Assembly: GCA_026724425.1 (NCBI GenBank)
Contig: JAIUCV010000011.1
Span: forward strand, 9,011,501-9,075,500
DNA: 64,000 bases
Reading direction: 5' to 3'
Source of the DNA: Erythrophleum ivorense
Taxonomy: Eukaryota > Streptophyta > Magnoliopsida > Fabales > Fabaceae
The stretch's first letter is position 1; each line of letters opens with the position of its first letter. Shown one piece after another: positions 12,336 to 24,780 of this stretch. Under the pieces are notes generated by a model. It worked only from the letters and a program-made list of their open reading frames with translations, was not told where the DNA came from and ran no database searches. Made by a program: the position numbers and the translations under genes.

Positions 12336-14149
12336 GCTGATAATTATGAAAATGTATTCTCCTACATGAAGCCAAACAGCATACTTGAGATGTCCCATGG
12401 GTTTCTTCTTGGACATTTACAGTCAATGGGACTTGGATTTCGAAAGAGCATGAGTGTGATCACTATATGTCCAAAGGGGATGGGTCCATCTGTAAGGAGA
12501 CTCTACGTCCAGGGGAAAGAGACAAATGGTGCCGGAATCAATTCAAGTTTTGCTGTACACCAGGTGATCTCTCTTTCACCCCCTTTGTGGGTCCCTTGCT
12601 CATTCCTATATTTGATTAATATATTTTATTGGGGGTAACTTTCTTGGCATACAGGATATTGATGGAAGAGCTACGGATGTTGCTTTGGGATAGTCTGTTG
12701 CCCTTCCCCATTCACATTTATCACTACACTTGAGCAGGAATACAGGAGTGATATCTTTGGCGAGAGAGGTTGGAAAATTATTCCACAATGTGTTGTTTAT
12801 GTTCTTCCAAATTAAATTCCTAAGTACTGCTTCTATGGCTTACATATAGGCATTTTACTTGGTGCTGTTCATGGAATTGTGGAGTCCTCGTTTAGGAGGT
12901 ACACTGAGAAGGGAATGAATGTAGAGCTGGCTTGCAAAAACACTATTGAGTCCATAACTGGAATCATATCTAAAACTATCTCAACTAAGGTTGTAGACTC
13001 ATTCCCATCTCTTGGATTTGAATTCTTGTCTCTTTGATTTTCTCCCTCTGAGCATGAGCATTTGCATGAGTGCTAGTGAGTTATCATGTAACCTTTTGCT
13101 TCGTTTTTGTTTCAACAGGGTATGTTGGCTGTTTACAATTCCTTATCTGAGGATGGAAAAAGGGAGTTTGACAAAGCATATAGTGCCTCTTACTATCCCT
13201 GCATGGAAATCTTGTATGAGTGCTACGAGGATGTGGCTAGTGGTAGTGAGATTCGCAGTGCTGCTCTGGCTGGGCGTCGCTTTTTGGTAAAGAGCATATT
13301 CATTTTCTATATGGATTTGTAGGTCTTTATTAAAATGACTTTGATTATATTGTTGTTTTACAGGAGAAAGAGGGTCTACCTGCTTTTACCATGGGCAAAA
13401 TTGATCAGACCCGCATGCGGAAGGTTGGGGAGAGTGTCCGATCCACCAGGCCAGCAGGTGATCTAGGCCCATTATATCCATTTACAGCCGGTGTCTTTGC
13501 TGCATTGATGATGGCGCAGGTATGTGAATTTTTCCTTTTGTGACTGTTATACGTAAAATTTATTTTTACAGCTGGTGTCTTTGGTTTGTTATTTATTTGT
13601 TTCAAATTTTGATCTCCGTGTCATTTTTGTGCTTGATTATGTTATGCTGGATTGAACATAAAATTTAATTTTTTTAGTTCTAATTTGTTATTACATAATT
13701 TCCAGATTGAGATCCTGAGGAAGAAAGGGCATTCCTACTCTGAAATTGTAAACAAGAGTGTGATCAAGTCGGTTGATTCTTTGAATCCTTTCATGCATGC
13801 TCGGGGTGTCTCTTTCATGGTTGATAACTGCTCAACCACAGCAAGGCTGGGTTCAAGGAAATGGGCACCGCGGTTTGATTACATCCTAACCCACCAGGCA
13901 TTGGTGGCAGTGGACAATGGCGCACCAATCAACCAGGATCTAATCAGTAACTTCCTGTCAGATCCAGTGCATGGAGCAATCGAAGTTTGTGCTCAACTTA
14001 GACCTACGGTAGATATTTCTGTGCCACCGGATGCTGACTTTGTTCGTCCTGAGTTGCGCCAGTCCAGCAATCAGAAATTGAAGCACCTGCAGCTTTGCCG
14101 TGGCCAAGTCTTTCTCAGAATGTTTAGGAGAGTAGCTACCCTAGTGTGA
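12336..14149 (+). pseudogene. Ketol-acid reductoisomerase (KARI) pseudogene, 5'-truncated, introns retained
   Basis: Six exon-like blocks match the second half of plant chloroplast KARI (acetohydroxy acid isomeroreductase, branched-chain amino-acid synthesis): 12336-12563, 12655-12768, 12850-12989, 13119-13286, 13364-13519 and 13706-14149, each flanked by AG/GT. Landmarks are SHGFLLGHLQSMGL, CPKGMGPSVRRLYVQGKE, ITGIISKTIST, GDLGPLYPFTAGVF and DNCSTTARLGSRKWAPRFDY. It is broken. The transit peptide and the NADPH-binding Rossmann exons are absent. Block 2 has an in-frame TAG at 12691-12693 where KARI has Trp, and a few bases later a small deletion shifts the frame before the metal-ligand segment (LEQEYRSDIFGER). 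The last exon runs past the usual C-terminus (after PELRQSSN) for about 28 residues. Intron retention means DNA-level duplication, not retroposition. Decay looks fairly recent because most blocks still read cleanly. Confidence 0.92.
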
Positions 14150-14483
14150 GTGTTGTTGACATGATTAAGTGCTGATATGAAGTTGTATCAACACTACAAT
14201 TATGTTTTTTTGGAATAAGGAATGGTGCTTACTGTCCTATTAGAGATTTAAGGTTATATGCTTTATTCACAAATGTCTAAAGATATCTTGGTGATGTTCG
14301 TGTTCTAATTCTGCTAGGATTTTACTATTATTACTTCTTTAGTAGTAAACTAGGGATCCACAGCTGCAGCTATATGCTCATTTGTCAGCACACTAAATAT
14401 AGATTAATCCATCTTTCACAGGAAGAATTTAATGCAGCCTCGTTCTTTTAAAATTATGTAAACAAAAGTAATTAAAAATAAAT
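14150..14483. other. 3' flank of the KARI pseudogene
   Basis: No feature recognised. It may contain the relic 3' UTR of the duplicated gene. Confidence 0.4.
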
Positions 14484-14985
14484 TGGTGAAACTCTCCAAA
14501 TATAGATAAGAACTTCCAAATATTATTGAATAACAGAAACAAAAGAGAGGAACCCTTGCATACTCCTACAACGGGAAATAGAATCTCCAACACTAGCAGA
14601 AACAAATACAGTTATGGCAGCAAGATAAAGCAATAGTAAGGCAACATAAAATAGAAGATAAAAACGAAGAAAAGAAACTCAGAATATCTCTTAGCTTTAG
14701 AGATATTAGAGAATCTCCCAATTTAGATTGAAATTTTTCTTTACGTCCTCCGAAATCAAACCCCCTTGATGTACCCCTCGTATGGCTTCTCTTTTGTCCA
14801 CCTCACACACCCATTTGTTCAGTGTGACCCAATTAGCTATTAGTAGCCTCTCTCTATTTTATCCGTTTGGCCACCTCAATATCACATAATGCAACATTTG
14901 ACCTTATTTCATTTTTCTCCCCCTTATCCTCCTTTCTCATAGGCTTTCACCATTTTAGGCTCATTAGCATTGGGTCCATCATACA
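14484..14985 (-). mobile_element. Probable solo LTR
   Basis: A 502-bp block starts TG and ends CA on the plus strand. Its composition differs from the AT-rich surroundings. The 5-bp flanks TAAAT (left) and TATAT (right) match at four of five positions. Read on the minus strand it has the layout of a retrotransposon LTR, with a T-rich transcribed region and a TTCAATAATATTTGG stretch near the end. No internal coding region or partner LTR is present. The element family is unknown. Confidence 0.5.
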
Positions 14986-17900
14986 TATATATACGTGTTA
15001 TATATTTCTTTAGTGGGATTTATCTATAATATATTGACATGTTTATTAATGAAAATTTTGGTTTAATCAATTTTGATAAGTTTAATCTACTTAACAAACA
15101 AAATTAAGCACTACCTGGATGATAAGTACAGATACAAGATCAACAGATGGGGGCAGGAATTACATTGTAACGCACTTAATTGATCAAAAATTTGAGATAC
15201 AAGTATATAGTTTGGAGAATAACATTATTTAAGTCTGAGAATTACACAATGGGGTTAGGATAGCTTACTTATGTCAACTAAAGCCATAATAAACAGTGAA
15301 GGTGGTAGAAACGACACTTTCAACTAAAGCCATACAATACAAGTACATCGTTTCTATGACTTATGATGTTTATTATGGGTTAGTTGACATAACATATATT
15401 TTCACCAGAATTAGACATTAATTGATGCCACGCCCCTTCTTTATCTCACTTTTTTTCTGAGATTTGATTTCGCATGTTTATCATGGCATGCTATCTGCTC
15501 CTGTAGTCCGTATCGCAGTAAAGAGAGAACAGGGTGGGTTCTAGAGAGAGAGAGTTACAAATGAATGATTTGAGGTTGGTGAAAAATATGGGTGCTTGTA
15601 TTTTAATATATGTTGTGTGAGGTGAAGGTATGTGTGCTTTCTTTGATCTTCTGTTGGTACTTACGCAATTATTTCTTGCTTGACAGAGTAAGAGTAGGAT
15701 AGTGACCAGGATTGTATGATGCTTTCTATGGTGCTCTTATTCTCTGGTTAAAGGGTTAAAAATGGTTTAACTCTTGGATTAATTAGATACTTACCATCGT
15801 TTTGTTCATTTATGATTATTCTTAAACTAATTGCTAAATTTTCTTCTTTTTCAAGTGAAATATACTATATATACACTGCATGTACTTTTTTGTATTTCTT
15901 AATTTGAACAGGACAGTAATAGGTTGGCAAAAGAAGGCAAATACTGAGATTGCATTGATCTTCGTGGGGGATCATCTATAGGGAACGGATTACAAGGTAA
16001 TTGTTTCCTAGAATAGTATTATCTCAATTTCATGTCGACAAAATTTTCTGATCAATTTGTACAAATGAACAGAGTCATGTTGACAGAATTGGTAATATTT
16101 CAATTTCTTGTGTTGTAGTGGGTCACAGTTGTGTTGAATCTCCCTTTAGATTTGTTTCTTTTGTTGTGTGTTTGTTGGTTGTCAGTATGGTACTTTGAAG
16201 ATATAATTTATAGTTATTTTACTTATTTTCACTCTAAACCTACGTTTCTCTGAAGACGAAAGACCTTATAAGAGAAAAAAAAATACTAACTTCCTTAAAA
16301 CAAATATATTCAAATTTTATTTTATTTTATTTTACCTTAGTTCATTGCCAATTCCAAGACTGCGTAGTAGTTCTTGGTTTTTTGAAGATCACATCCTTCA
16401 GTAAGAACAAAATGTTGAATTTAGTAAAATCAGTGATTTAGGATGATAAGTTCCCAACGCTAGGCAACTTAATTATAGTGATTAGTGATTCAAACTTTGA
16501 TCATTAATAGTGTCGTTTTTTATCATTCAGCATAATCTTGATTATTGGGGCTTGGATAATTTTTATTTAAGTCAGTTTTACTCTGGGTGGGATTATTTAT
16601 TTATTTACTCTGCTACTGCTTTTATTTATTTATTTATTTGTAAAACCAGTTGCAAATATGTAATAATCTCACATTACACAAATAGGGCGGCATTTTAGTA
16701 TTTAAAATATGTTGTAATTAATTATAATATAAATCTGGATGTCTCTTCTAACTATTACTATCGTTGTTAATTAATTATTATGATTATATAAATGACATAT
16801 GACTATTACTAATCTTAAAAATCATCACATCAATGTCAATGCTACATGTTAGAATGAGTCACTAAAAATTCTATATTATTTACTGTTGGCTTTGTAAAGA
16901 AACTAGTGGATCAAGCCCAATTAATGAAAGTAAATACCCAAATTATTAAATAACAAAGGTACATGCATGAAAGTGTATTAAATATTGTTATAATTAATTA
17001 AGAATATAATTTAATAAGTCTCGTGCATTGATTCTTATCCATTAATTGTTCTCTAAATATTAATAGATTCCACCACCGAGACTTTGAATGAACCCCATTG
17101 GCAATTCTACTTAGGTCACGTTTGGTAGACTTTTTTATTTTCACTTTTTTTAATGCTGTAAGACTATCAAATGAGGTTTTATACCACTCATGAATTGTAT
17201 ATTACAAGTTTCATTATTTAAAACAGCTCAGAATTCTAAAATAAATAAATAAAAACCTAGTGTGCATTTAATACTAATTCATCAAAACTTGACAGTAGAC
17301 ATCATCACGAGTCAGATTTAATTTTTACATGATATAAAAATCTATCAAGTTTTGAATTTAAATTTTAAAAAACTTACAAAAATAAAGTTCACGACTGAAT
17401 TCAAAATCAGCTAACTTTCCAGGTAATAGTATGATCACCAATGTTAAAGGGTTTTTGAGATTTGTCCTAGTCTAATTTCTCTTCTAATCTCATAGTGTTT
17501 TTTAAGAAAATTTGAACCTATATTGATTAAAGATTTTTTTTTTATCAATTTAGAACTTATTTCAAAACTATTGACATTATTAATGCCTCGTTTGATACAA
17601 GGAGGTTGTTACAAGGAGGTTGAAGAAAAATAAAAGAGAATCTATTAAATAATCTTATTTAATACACATTTTATAGAAATAAAAAAAAATTCATTTTTAT
17701 TCTATAAATATGTAAATAAAAAATAATTATCATATTTAATATATACAAAATCTATTATACTGTTGTTATCAACTTATCATTATCTTTTTTTATTTTAATA
17801 TTATTTTTAAGTAAAAATATGAAGGTCATTTTTTTTTAAAATTTTTATACTGTTTTTATCTAATTAAATATATAAATGAAATGATTTTTTTTTGCATCTT

Positions 17901-18791
17901 ACCAAATATAATTATTCCATTATACCTATATTATTATTTTCTTTCTATTTTTATACCTAAAACTTATGAAGGGGGCATAAATTTTGAATATGTGATTTAT
18001 TGCTTTGGAAAGAGCAATGGAAATGGAAATTAGTTCGTGATTAATTGGTTTCCACAAATTCTTAATTGTTTTAAGCCTTGTTCATTCATTTTAAGAATGA
18101 CATGCACGCACGACCTTAACATTCCAAAATCAAAGCAAAAGAATGAAGAGGAGACAAACTTGGATGAGATTTGCAAGTTGACATTTTAAAATTAATTTTG
18201 TAAAATAATATTTTCCATAAAATATATAAAATGTTTGAATCTCAGTGAAGTGGATGATTAAAAAGTCCCTTTTGCCGACGTTTTCTCTCATTTAACCCGA
18301 CAAATTATTTCCACCGCCACAAAAAGTTAGGTTCTTTAGTCTTTTAACCCGTATTATTTAATTGAGTAAAACTGCCACTTTTTTTTTGGGGGGGTTGCTA
18401 CAAATAAACTTGAATAAATTAATTTCCTTAGGTGAAGCATAGGATTTTAAGTTTTGACAATTGATCACATTTGTCTATAGACAGACAAAAGATTGTTCGT
18501 TTTTTATAGAATATTGATACAGAGATGTAAATATAAAATGTTGCATTGATCTTTTAAAAGATAATTCTTTTATATAATTAATATGAAATTGAGAGATGTT
18601 AATGTAATAATGTAATATTACTTTAATCACATGTCAATATATAAATGTAGTTTTTTCCTTTCACATCTGTAAATTGTTATGCAAATAATTTGCTTAATTA
18701 ACAGCATTGAGTTAAATTGATTATTCTCATTTAATAAATAATATAATTGTCTCCTACATTGAAGACTAGTTCATTTTAAAGTAATTAAAAG
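14986..18791. other. Intergenic DNA, no gene seen
   Basis: AT-rich. It holds a short (GA)n tract near 15544, a TATT-repeat near 16618-16640, and at about 17580-17980 a possible Tourist-like element suggested only by ends related to GCCTCGTTTGATA. No open frame with recognisable protein similarity. Confidence 0.5.
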
Positions 18792-19003
18792 AAAAAATTA
18801 TAGTTCAGATCTCAAATTAAAAATATTTATATTAAAAGGTTTTAAATTTTGAAATTATTTTAAAAATTTTAAAATAAAAATTTAAATTGTACAAAAAAAT
18901 TATCATTCAAGATTTCAAATTAAAATTTTTTATCCTAAATTTTCAAAAATAATTTTAAGAATTAAAATTCTTTAATATAAATATTGTTAATCTAAAATTA
19001 TAT
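18792..19003. mobile_element. AT-rich foldback element, copy 1
   Basis: The left end contains AAATTAAAAATATTTATATT. The right end is its imperfect reverse complement, around AATATAAATATTGTTAATCT, giving terminal inverted repeats of roughly 60-70 bp. An internal block beginning TCAAGATTTCAAATT repeats the left-end motif. There is no coding capacity. It is one of at least five relatives between 18.8 and 24.8 kb. Confidence 0.7.
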
Positions 19004-20459
19004 CATTTGTCTTAATTAAAATTTTTATACCTAACCTATGTATCAAATGGAGACATAATGAAGTTGGAACTTGGAAATCCTCTCAGACTGTGCTTAGAGT
19101 TCCTGACTGACCCAGCTGGCACACATGCCCCCACCTAGTATATTCTTTTCCCACAAAATATTTTCTCTATTTCTACAATTTTTTCCTTAATATTTTGCAC
19201 TTAATAAAACTTAAAAAATAGTTGGTTTTTAATATTGGTATTAATTAGAATAAACTATCAAATTGGTCCTTCAAAAAATATTTTTTCTGTCAATTCAATC
19301 ACTAAAAAATTTATTATCTTTAATTTAATTCTATCCTAACATTTTAATACCATAAATTTATTCCAACTAAATTAGAGTCAGAATTAAAATGATATATTTT
19401 TAAATTATTAAGAAAAATTAATGACAATAAATTTTCAAATATTAAATTAATGCCATTAAAGTTTTTTTGGAGGCCAATACAATAGATAACTGTTTTTTAT
19501 TATTATGATTGCCAATAATACATATTAATGCTTTTTAAAATTTTAATAGAAAGTAAATTGAAATCAAAATTTGCATTTGTGTTTTGTCCATATATATCAT
19601 TTCTATTATCATAATTCAATTTTTTTTATAATAATAGTTAAGAGTGTTTTTGAATTTTATTTAGACATTTTTTTTGGTCGAAGGTAAACTCAAACATTAT
19701 CCAGTGATCCTCATGCATTCAGTAGCTTTTTGTACATGAATATCTTAATTTTTTAATTATTTAAAAGTTAATTTTTGAACAAATTTAAGTTCGAAATATA
19801 CAAAAAAATATTTGTATATTATTTAAGATATATAACATATAAATTTTTTTTATATTTATTGCATTCAAACATCTCGTAAATAAGTTTTAAAAATTTGAGT
19901 ATCAAATTCCTATGTACGAAACACTATCTTAAAATTTTACTGGTAAAATAATCTCTAAATTATTTAGTATAATACTATAATTGAATTCAATCTTCTGTCC
20001 ATTCCAAAATATTTTCAGTACATGTTGACTAGTTTATTATTGTCCAAAGCCAGCAGTGATGATGTTCGAAAAAGGTTACGTTGTTATGTTAGAAACGAGC
20101 GAGGATTGCTTTAATTTTTATATAAAAAAAAGTTATTTTAAATACAATTTTCTTATTTAAATTATTTAAAAAATAAATAAATTATATTTAAGAAAATAAA
20201 TAATTTTTTAAAAAATGACTTAAACTGTTAGAAATTATTTAAAATAACTCATTTTTTTATTTTTAAATTAAGATAATAACATTTAAAAAAAAGTAACATG
20301 ATCTGTAGCATCAAAGTTTGGTGATATCTGAATGTGCAGCTAAGTTGACTGAATGGTCACAATCCTTATCCTAAATTATTCTAACACCTCCCTCAATTCA
20401 TTGTGCTCCTTAGATTCTCTTTCACTAAAGAATTACTCATTTTTTACATAAATTTATGA

Positions 20460-20646
20460 AAGAAAATTACACTTAAGAGCTCTAAATTAAAAATATTTAA
20501 ATTAAACAAATTTAAATTTTAAAATTATTTTAAAAATATAATAATAAAAAATTAAATTAACATTAAATTCTTAAAAATAATTTAAAAATTTAAAATCTTG
20601 TAATAAAATATTTTTAACTTAATATCTCCGACTATAATTTTTTTCT
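20460..20646. mobile_element. AT-rich foldback element, copy 2
   Basis: Same architecture as the element at 18792: left end CTCTAAATTAAAAATATTTA, right end AATAAAATATTTTTAACTTA. It is shorter, with the internal motif block largely missing. Confidence 0.6.
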
Positions 20647-21613
20647 AAATTCATCTCCCCTTTACATCACCATTTTATTTTATTCTTTTTCTGGTCAAGC
20701 TCCCTCTGCCCATCTGCCATCCATAAAGCAAAAGCGTGGAGACTATTCTCAATAATTGTGTCCTCCCAAAACTTTTGGTTTCCCGGATAAGACATTTTTT
20801 GAACATTATAATTTAATGGAAATTTTGTTTTCTTATTAAAATATTTTAAAAATATGTTCAATAATAAAAAAGTTTTCAATATTCAGAATTCAAAACTCAA
20901 ATCATAATTAAATGTCCTAAGTTAAGCGTGATCTAATGATGGAAGATGCATATAGTTAATAAGAAGTTTTAAATTCAGATTCATAGTTCATTAAAATAAC
21001 AATTCTTTTTAAATAAATTTAAATACAATTCTTATATCTTTATTACTAAAATAGAAAATGTATGATTTTTTAAAGTTTAAGATTACATGATTGAATCTTT
21101 TAAATTTTCTTATATAAGTAATATTTTATTAAAAATTTAATAAAAATATAAAAAAGTACCTAAATCTAATGCTATTTTAAAAAATTAATTAAAAGTTGCT
21201 ATTAGATTTATGAGAGGAAAAAAAAAAGGTGGTAATTCCCCTCAACATGTTTTTTACCCCTCTTATTATAATGTTGCTTAAATTATTGTGGCCAGTGATA
21301 GGCACGTTTTAAATATACGGTCATGAACAGTTAGTGTCTTCTTGGCTGAGGACATGCTTACTGTTCATTATTTCATGCAGAAAAAGTTAGGTGAAATATG
21401 ATTATGAAATGACTTTTAATATTTTTTTTTTTAAATAGTATTGCATTTTAAAAGATGGAGGGTAGGGTTTTAATAAATATGAAAAGGCTTGTTTACGGCA
21501 TGCATTAATATGAAAGAAGCATGCAGTTGTTTTGTTATTAAATATGATCTATTAAAAAAAACAAAGAAGCTTAACAAAACCCATATATACAAAATAAAAT
21601 AAAAATTAAAAGG

Positions 21614-21846
21614 GAAAAAAATTACAATTGATGATCTTAAATTAAAAATATTTATATTGAAAGAATTTAAATTTTAAAATTATTTCAACAAATTTGAAGA
21701 TTAAAAATTTAAACTACTTAAAAAAAATTATAATTCAAAATCTCAAGATAAAAGTTGTTGTCATTGGGTTTATTTGAATAATTTTAAAATTCAAAGTTAT
21801 TTAATATAAATATTTTTAATTTGGAGTTTTTAACACTAATTTTTTC
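21614..21846. mobile_element. AT-rich foldback element, copy 3
   Basis: Left end CTTAAATTAAAAATATTTAT, right end AATATAAATATTTTTAATTT. The internal block AATTCAAAATCTCAAGATAA repeats the left-end motif, as in copies 1 and 4. Confidence 0.7.
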
Positions 21847-22494
21847 AAACTAAACTCTTATTTTGGTGCATTACAAACGGAGTATTTTTCTTAATATAGA
21901 TATTTTTAGTATTGTTTTTTTTAATTTAATCCCTTATATATAAATATCTTTTAATTTAGTCTCTCGTCAATACAATTGTTATCAATAATTTTCTTATGAT
22001 GTCAACGTACTGTATATGAAATTAGCGAATATAATAATATAAAAACATTTTTTGATAGGCTGTTACTTAATCACTATTATGTAGTATATAAATTGATAAT
22101 TAGTTTCATTAATAGTATATTAACAAAAAAATATTATTAATAATAATTTTATATATGAGAAACTAAAATAAATTTATATATAAGGGATTAAATTGAGAAA
22201 TGTCCTATTCATGAAAGATTAAATTGATAACATGATTTTATAAGTGACCAAAATAAAAAAAAATCTCATTTATGAAAAATTAAAATAGGATTTTAGTTTT
22301 AAAAAAAGTGTAAAAGTATATGTTGCGAAAACAGATGCTATTTTGTAATAAGATGCTTGATAAATAGTTCATTATTATTTTATTTTATTTTATTTTAAAT
22401 AAAAGACTAAATTTTATTTCTTGTAAACCCAAAACTTGGGCCATAATTGATTGAATGCGAAGGTGATGATGAACTGCTATTCGCCACATTCAAT

Positions 22495-23130
22495 GACTTG
22501 TTATTATACTTGATATGGGTCGAGAAGTCTGTTCGATCTAAAAAAATAGATATGAACTCAAAAAAAAAATCTTAAAAAAAATGAGTCCATTTTAAAAAAA
22601 TCCAAATATAAAAAAAGTTGGGTTTAGACTTTTTTTAAAGCTCGGCCCGAGCCTGAGCCCGAACCCTCATATTATAATTATTTTTTATATATTATTAATA
22701 AATTATATTATTAAAACATTTATTTATAACTATAGATATAAGTAAAAAAGAATTATATAATATATATGATTATTATTATTTTTTTACTTTGACTTATTGT
22801 ATAATATATTATTATGAATAAATTATAATTCAAATAAAATAAATTATTAATCATATTATTATTAGAAAAATTATTATTTTAAGAAGTTTTACTATATTAT
22901 ATATATTTCAAGTTATTTAAATTTTTTGTAATTTTTTTATGTGTTATTTAAAAATTAAAATAAGAATAAAAGTATGTCTAACAAGTAATAAATATATATA
23001 TATATATATATATGATATTTAAAATTAAAAAAAAAGATAAAAATATAAAAAAAATACAAACGGGCTGGGCTGGGCTCAAAAAAATTTATAAATTTTTTTA
23101 TGAGCTTGACCCGTGTGACCAGGTCTACTT
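22495..23130. mobile_element. Possible non-autonomous element with GC-rich inverted ends
   Basis: An AT-only core of about 350 bp sits between CTCGGCCCGAGCCTGAGCCC (near 22642) and the complementary-sense CGGGCTGGGCTGGGCTC (near 23060). These stand out against an otherwise nearly GC-free region. Further out, GGGTCGAGAAG (near 22518) and the reverse of CTTGACCCGTG (near 23105) also pair loosely. This layout is seen in several plant repeat families. I cannot name the family. Confidence 0.45.
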
Positions 23131-23423
23131 GTTATAGTATTTTTGGTAATCTTGTAACTTCTATTGCTAATAAAATAATATTTAATAAAGATATTTTTTT
23201 GGTAGTTATTTAATACAGATATTGATTGTGCGTGCCCAAGATGGATTCAATATAAATCACTGAATTAATTGAGGCTGAAAAATAAGAAAAAAAAAAATAG
23301 TTCGTACGTGCCATGCGCGCATCTCATTAGTTGTTGAGCCCAATTAGTAATTTATTACATCTCATTTATGATTAAACTTACTTACCAACAGAAGAACGGT
23401 AATAATTAATTACCAAAATTCAG

Positions 23424-23640
23424 AGAAAAATTATAATTAAAGATTTTAAATTAAAGATGTTTATATTGAATAAATTTAAGTTTTAAAATTATATTTTAGG
23501 ACTCAAGAATAAAAAATTTAAATTATATAAAAAATTATATTCTAAAACTCGAAATTAAAATTATTGTCAAAATAATTTTAAAATTTAAAATTATTTAGTA
23601 TAAATATTTTCTATTTAATATCACATTCCGTCATTTTTCC
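23424..23640. mobile_element. AT-rich foldback element, copy 4
   Basis: Left end TTTAAATTAAAGATGTTTAT, right end AGTATAAATATTTTCTATTT. An internal repeat of the motif occurs around 23535-23560. It is more diverged from copies 1 and 3 but has the same order and spacing. Confidence 0.65.
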
Positions 23641-24303
23641 CAAATTCAGTTTGGCTTTATCTAATCCCGACGAAAATGCAATGTACGGTGAGTTTTCACC
23701 CGCTTTGTTTTGTATCGTACTAAATTAGTAATAACTCATGTAAATAATGTTTTTAAAAATAAATACGAATTTATGTGAAAAAAAATTAATGAACCTTTTA
23801 CAATTTTTATTATTTATTTTTGTTTAGAAATAAATTCCTTTTTTTGCCAACAATTTAGGAATAATTCAAGTGAAAGTAATGTGCACTACAGCTGCGTACT
23901 CAAGTAACGTGTCCTCCCGAAAGCTGGTGTAATGTATTTTAAATTCGTAATTGAATTAAATGTTAAAAAAAGTTATTTATCATATTCATCTCAATAATAT
24001 TAATTTATTTATTAAAAATATATTATTATCATTTTAATTGTAGAAATTTTAAAATATACATTATTTTAGTCTTGACCCTAATTTAATAAATAAAAAACCG
24101 ATGATAATAAATATTTAAAATTTAAATTGATAATGACAGTATATTTCAAAAACTAAGATGATTTAGTCAATGTCAAAATTTATAAATTAATTAATTATTT
24201 AAAATATTTATAAAAATAATGTTTATATTTAACTATAAAATTTAATGGTTTGGTGGGATATTGGGGAAGTTCTAGTTAATTGGAGGGTTAGCTTGATAAT
24301 ATA

Positions 24304-24780
24304 AGAAAAAATTTATATATTAGAATCTCAAGTTAAAAATATTTATATTAAAAAATTTTAAATTTTAAAATTATTTAAGAGAACATAAAATAAAAAAAAT
24401 TGAATAACAAAAATTTTTACTGTAGAAAAAAAATATTTCAAATTATAAAATTTATAAGTCTTTTTTACTATTTATCCTATTTTTTTAATTTATGTTTACT
24501 ATTATTCAATAAATGACTCATATGATACTTTAAATGGAATAGAAAATGAAATGAAAAAAATAATTTTAAGGGTGAAAAATAACTCTATTTTAAAAAATAA
24601 AAAAAAATAAATATTATTAAATAATAATTATAATAACATAATAAATATTATATAAAATTAATAACAAAGAATTTTTTTTTCGTAAGTGGAACAAAATGAT
24701 GCTTTAATAATTAAATTTTTTATCTTAAAATTCTTCTATATAAATATTTATAGTCTGAGATATAAAAATATAATTTTCAA
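24304..24780. mobile_element. AT-rich foldback element, copy 5, split by an insertion
   Basis: The left end (TCAAGTTAAAAATATTTATA, near 24328) and right end (TATATAAATATTTATAGTCT, near 24740) match the family. They are about 300 bp further apart than in the other copies, which suggests a later insertion or expansion of the AT-rich middle (about 24420-24700). Confidence 0.5.
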
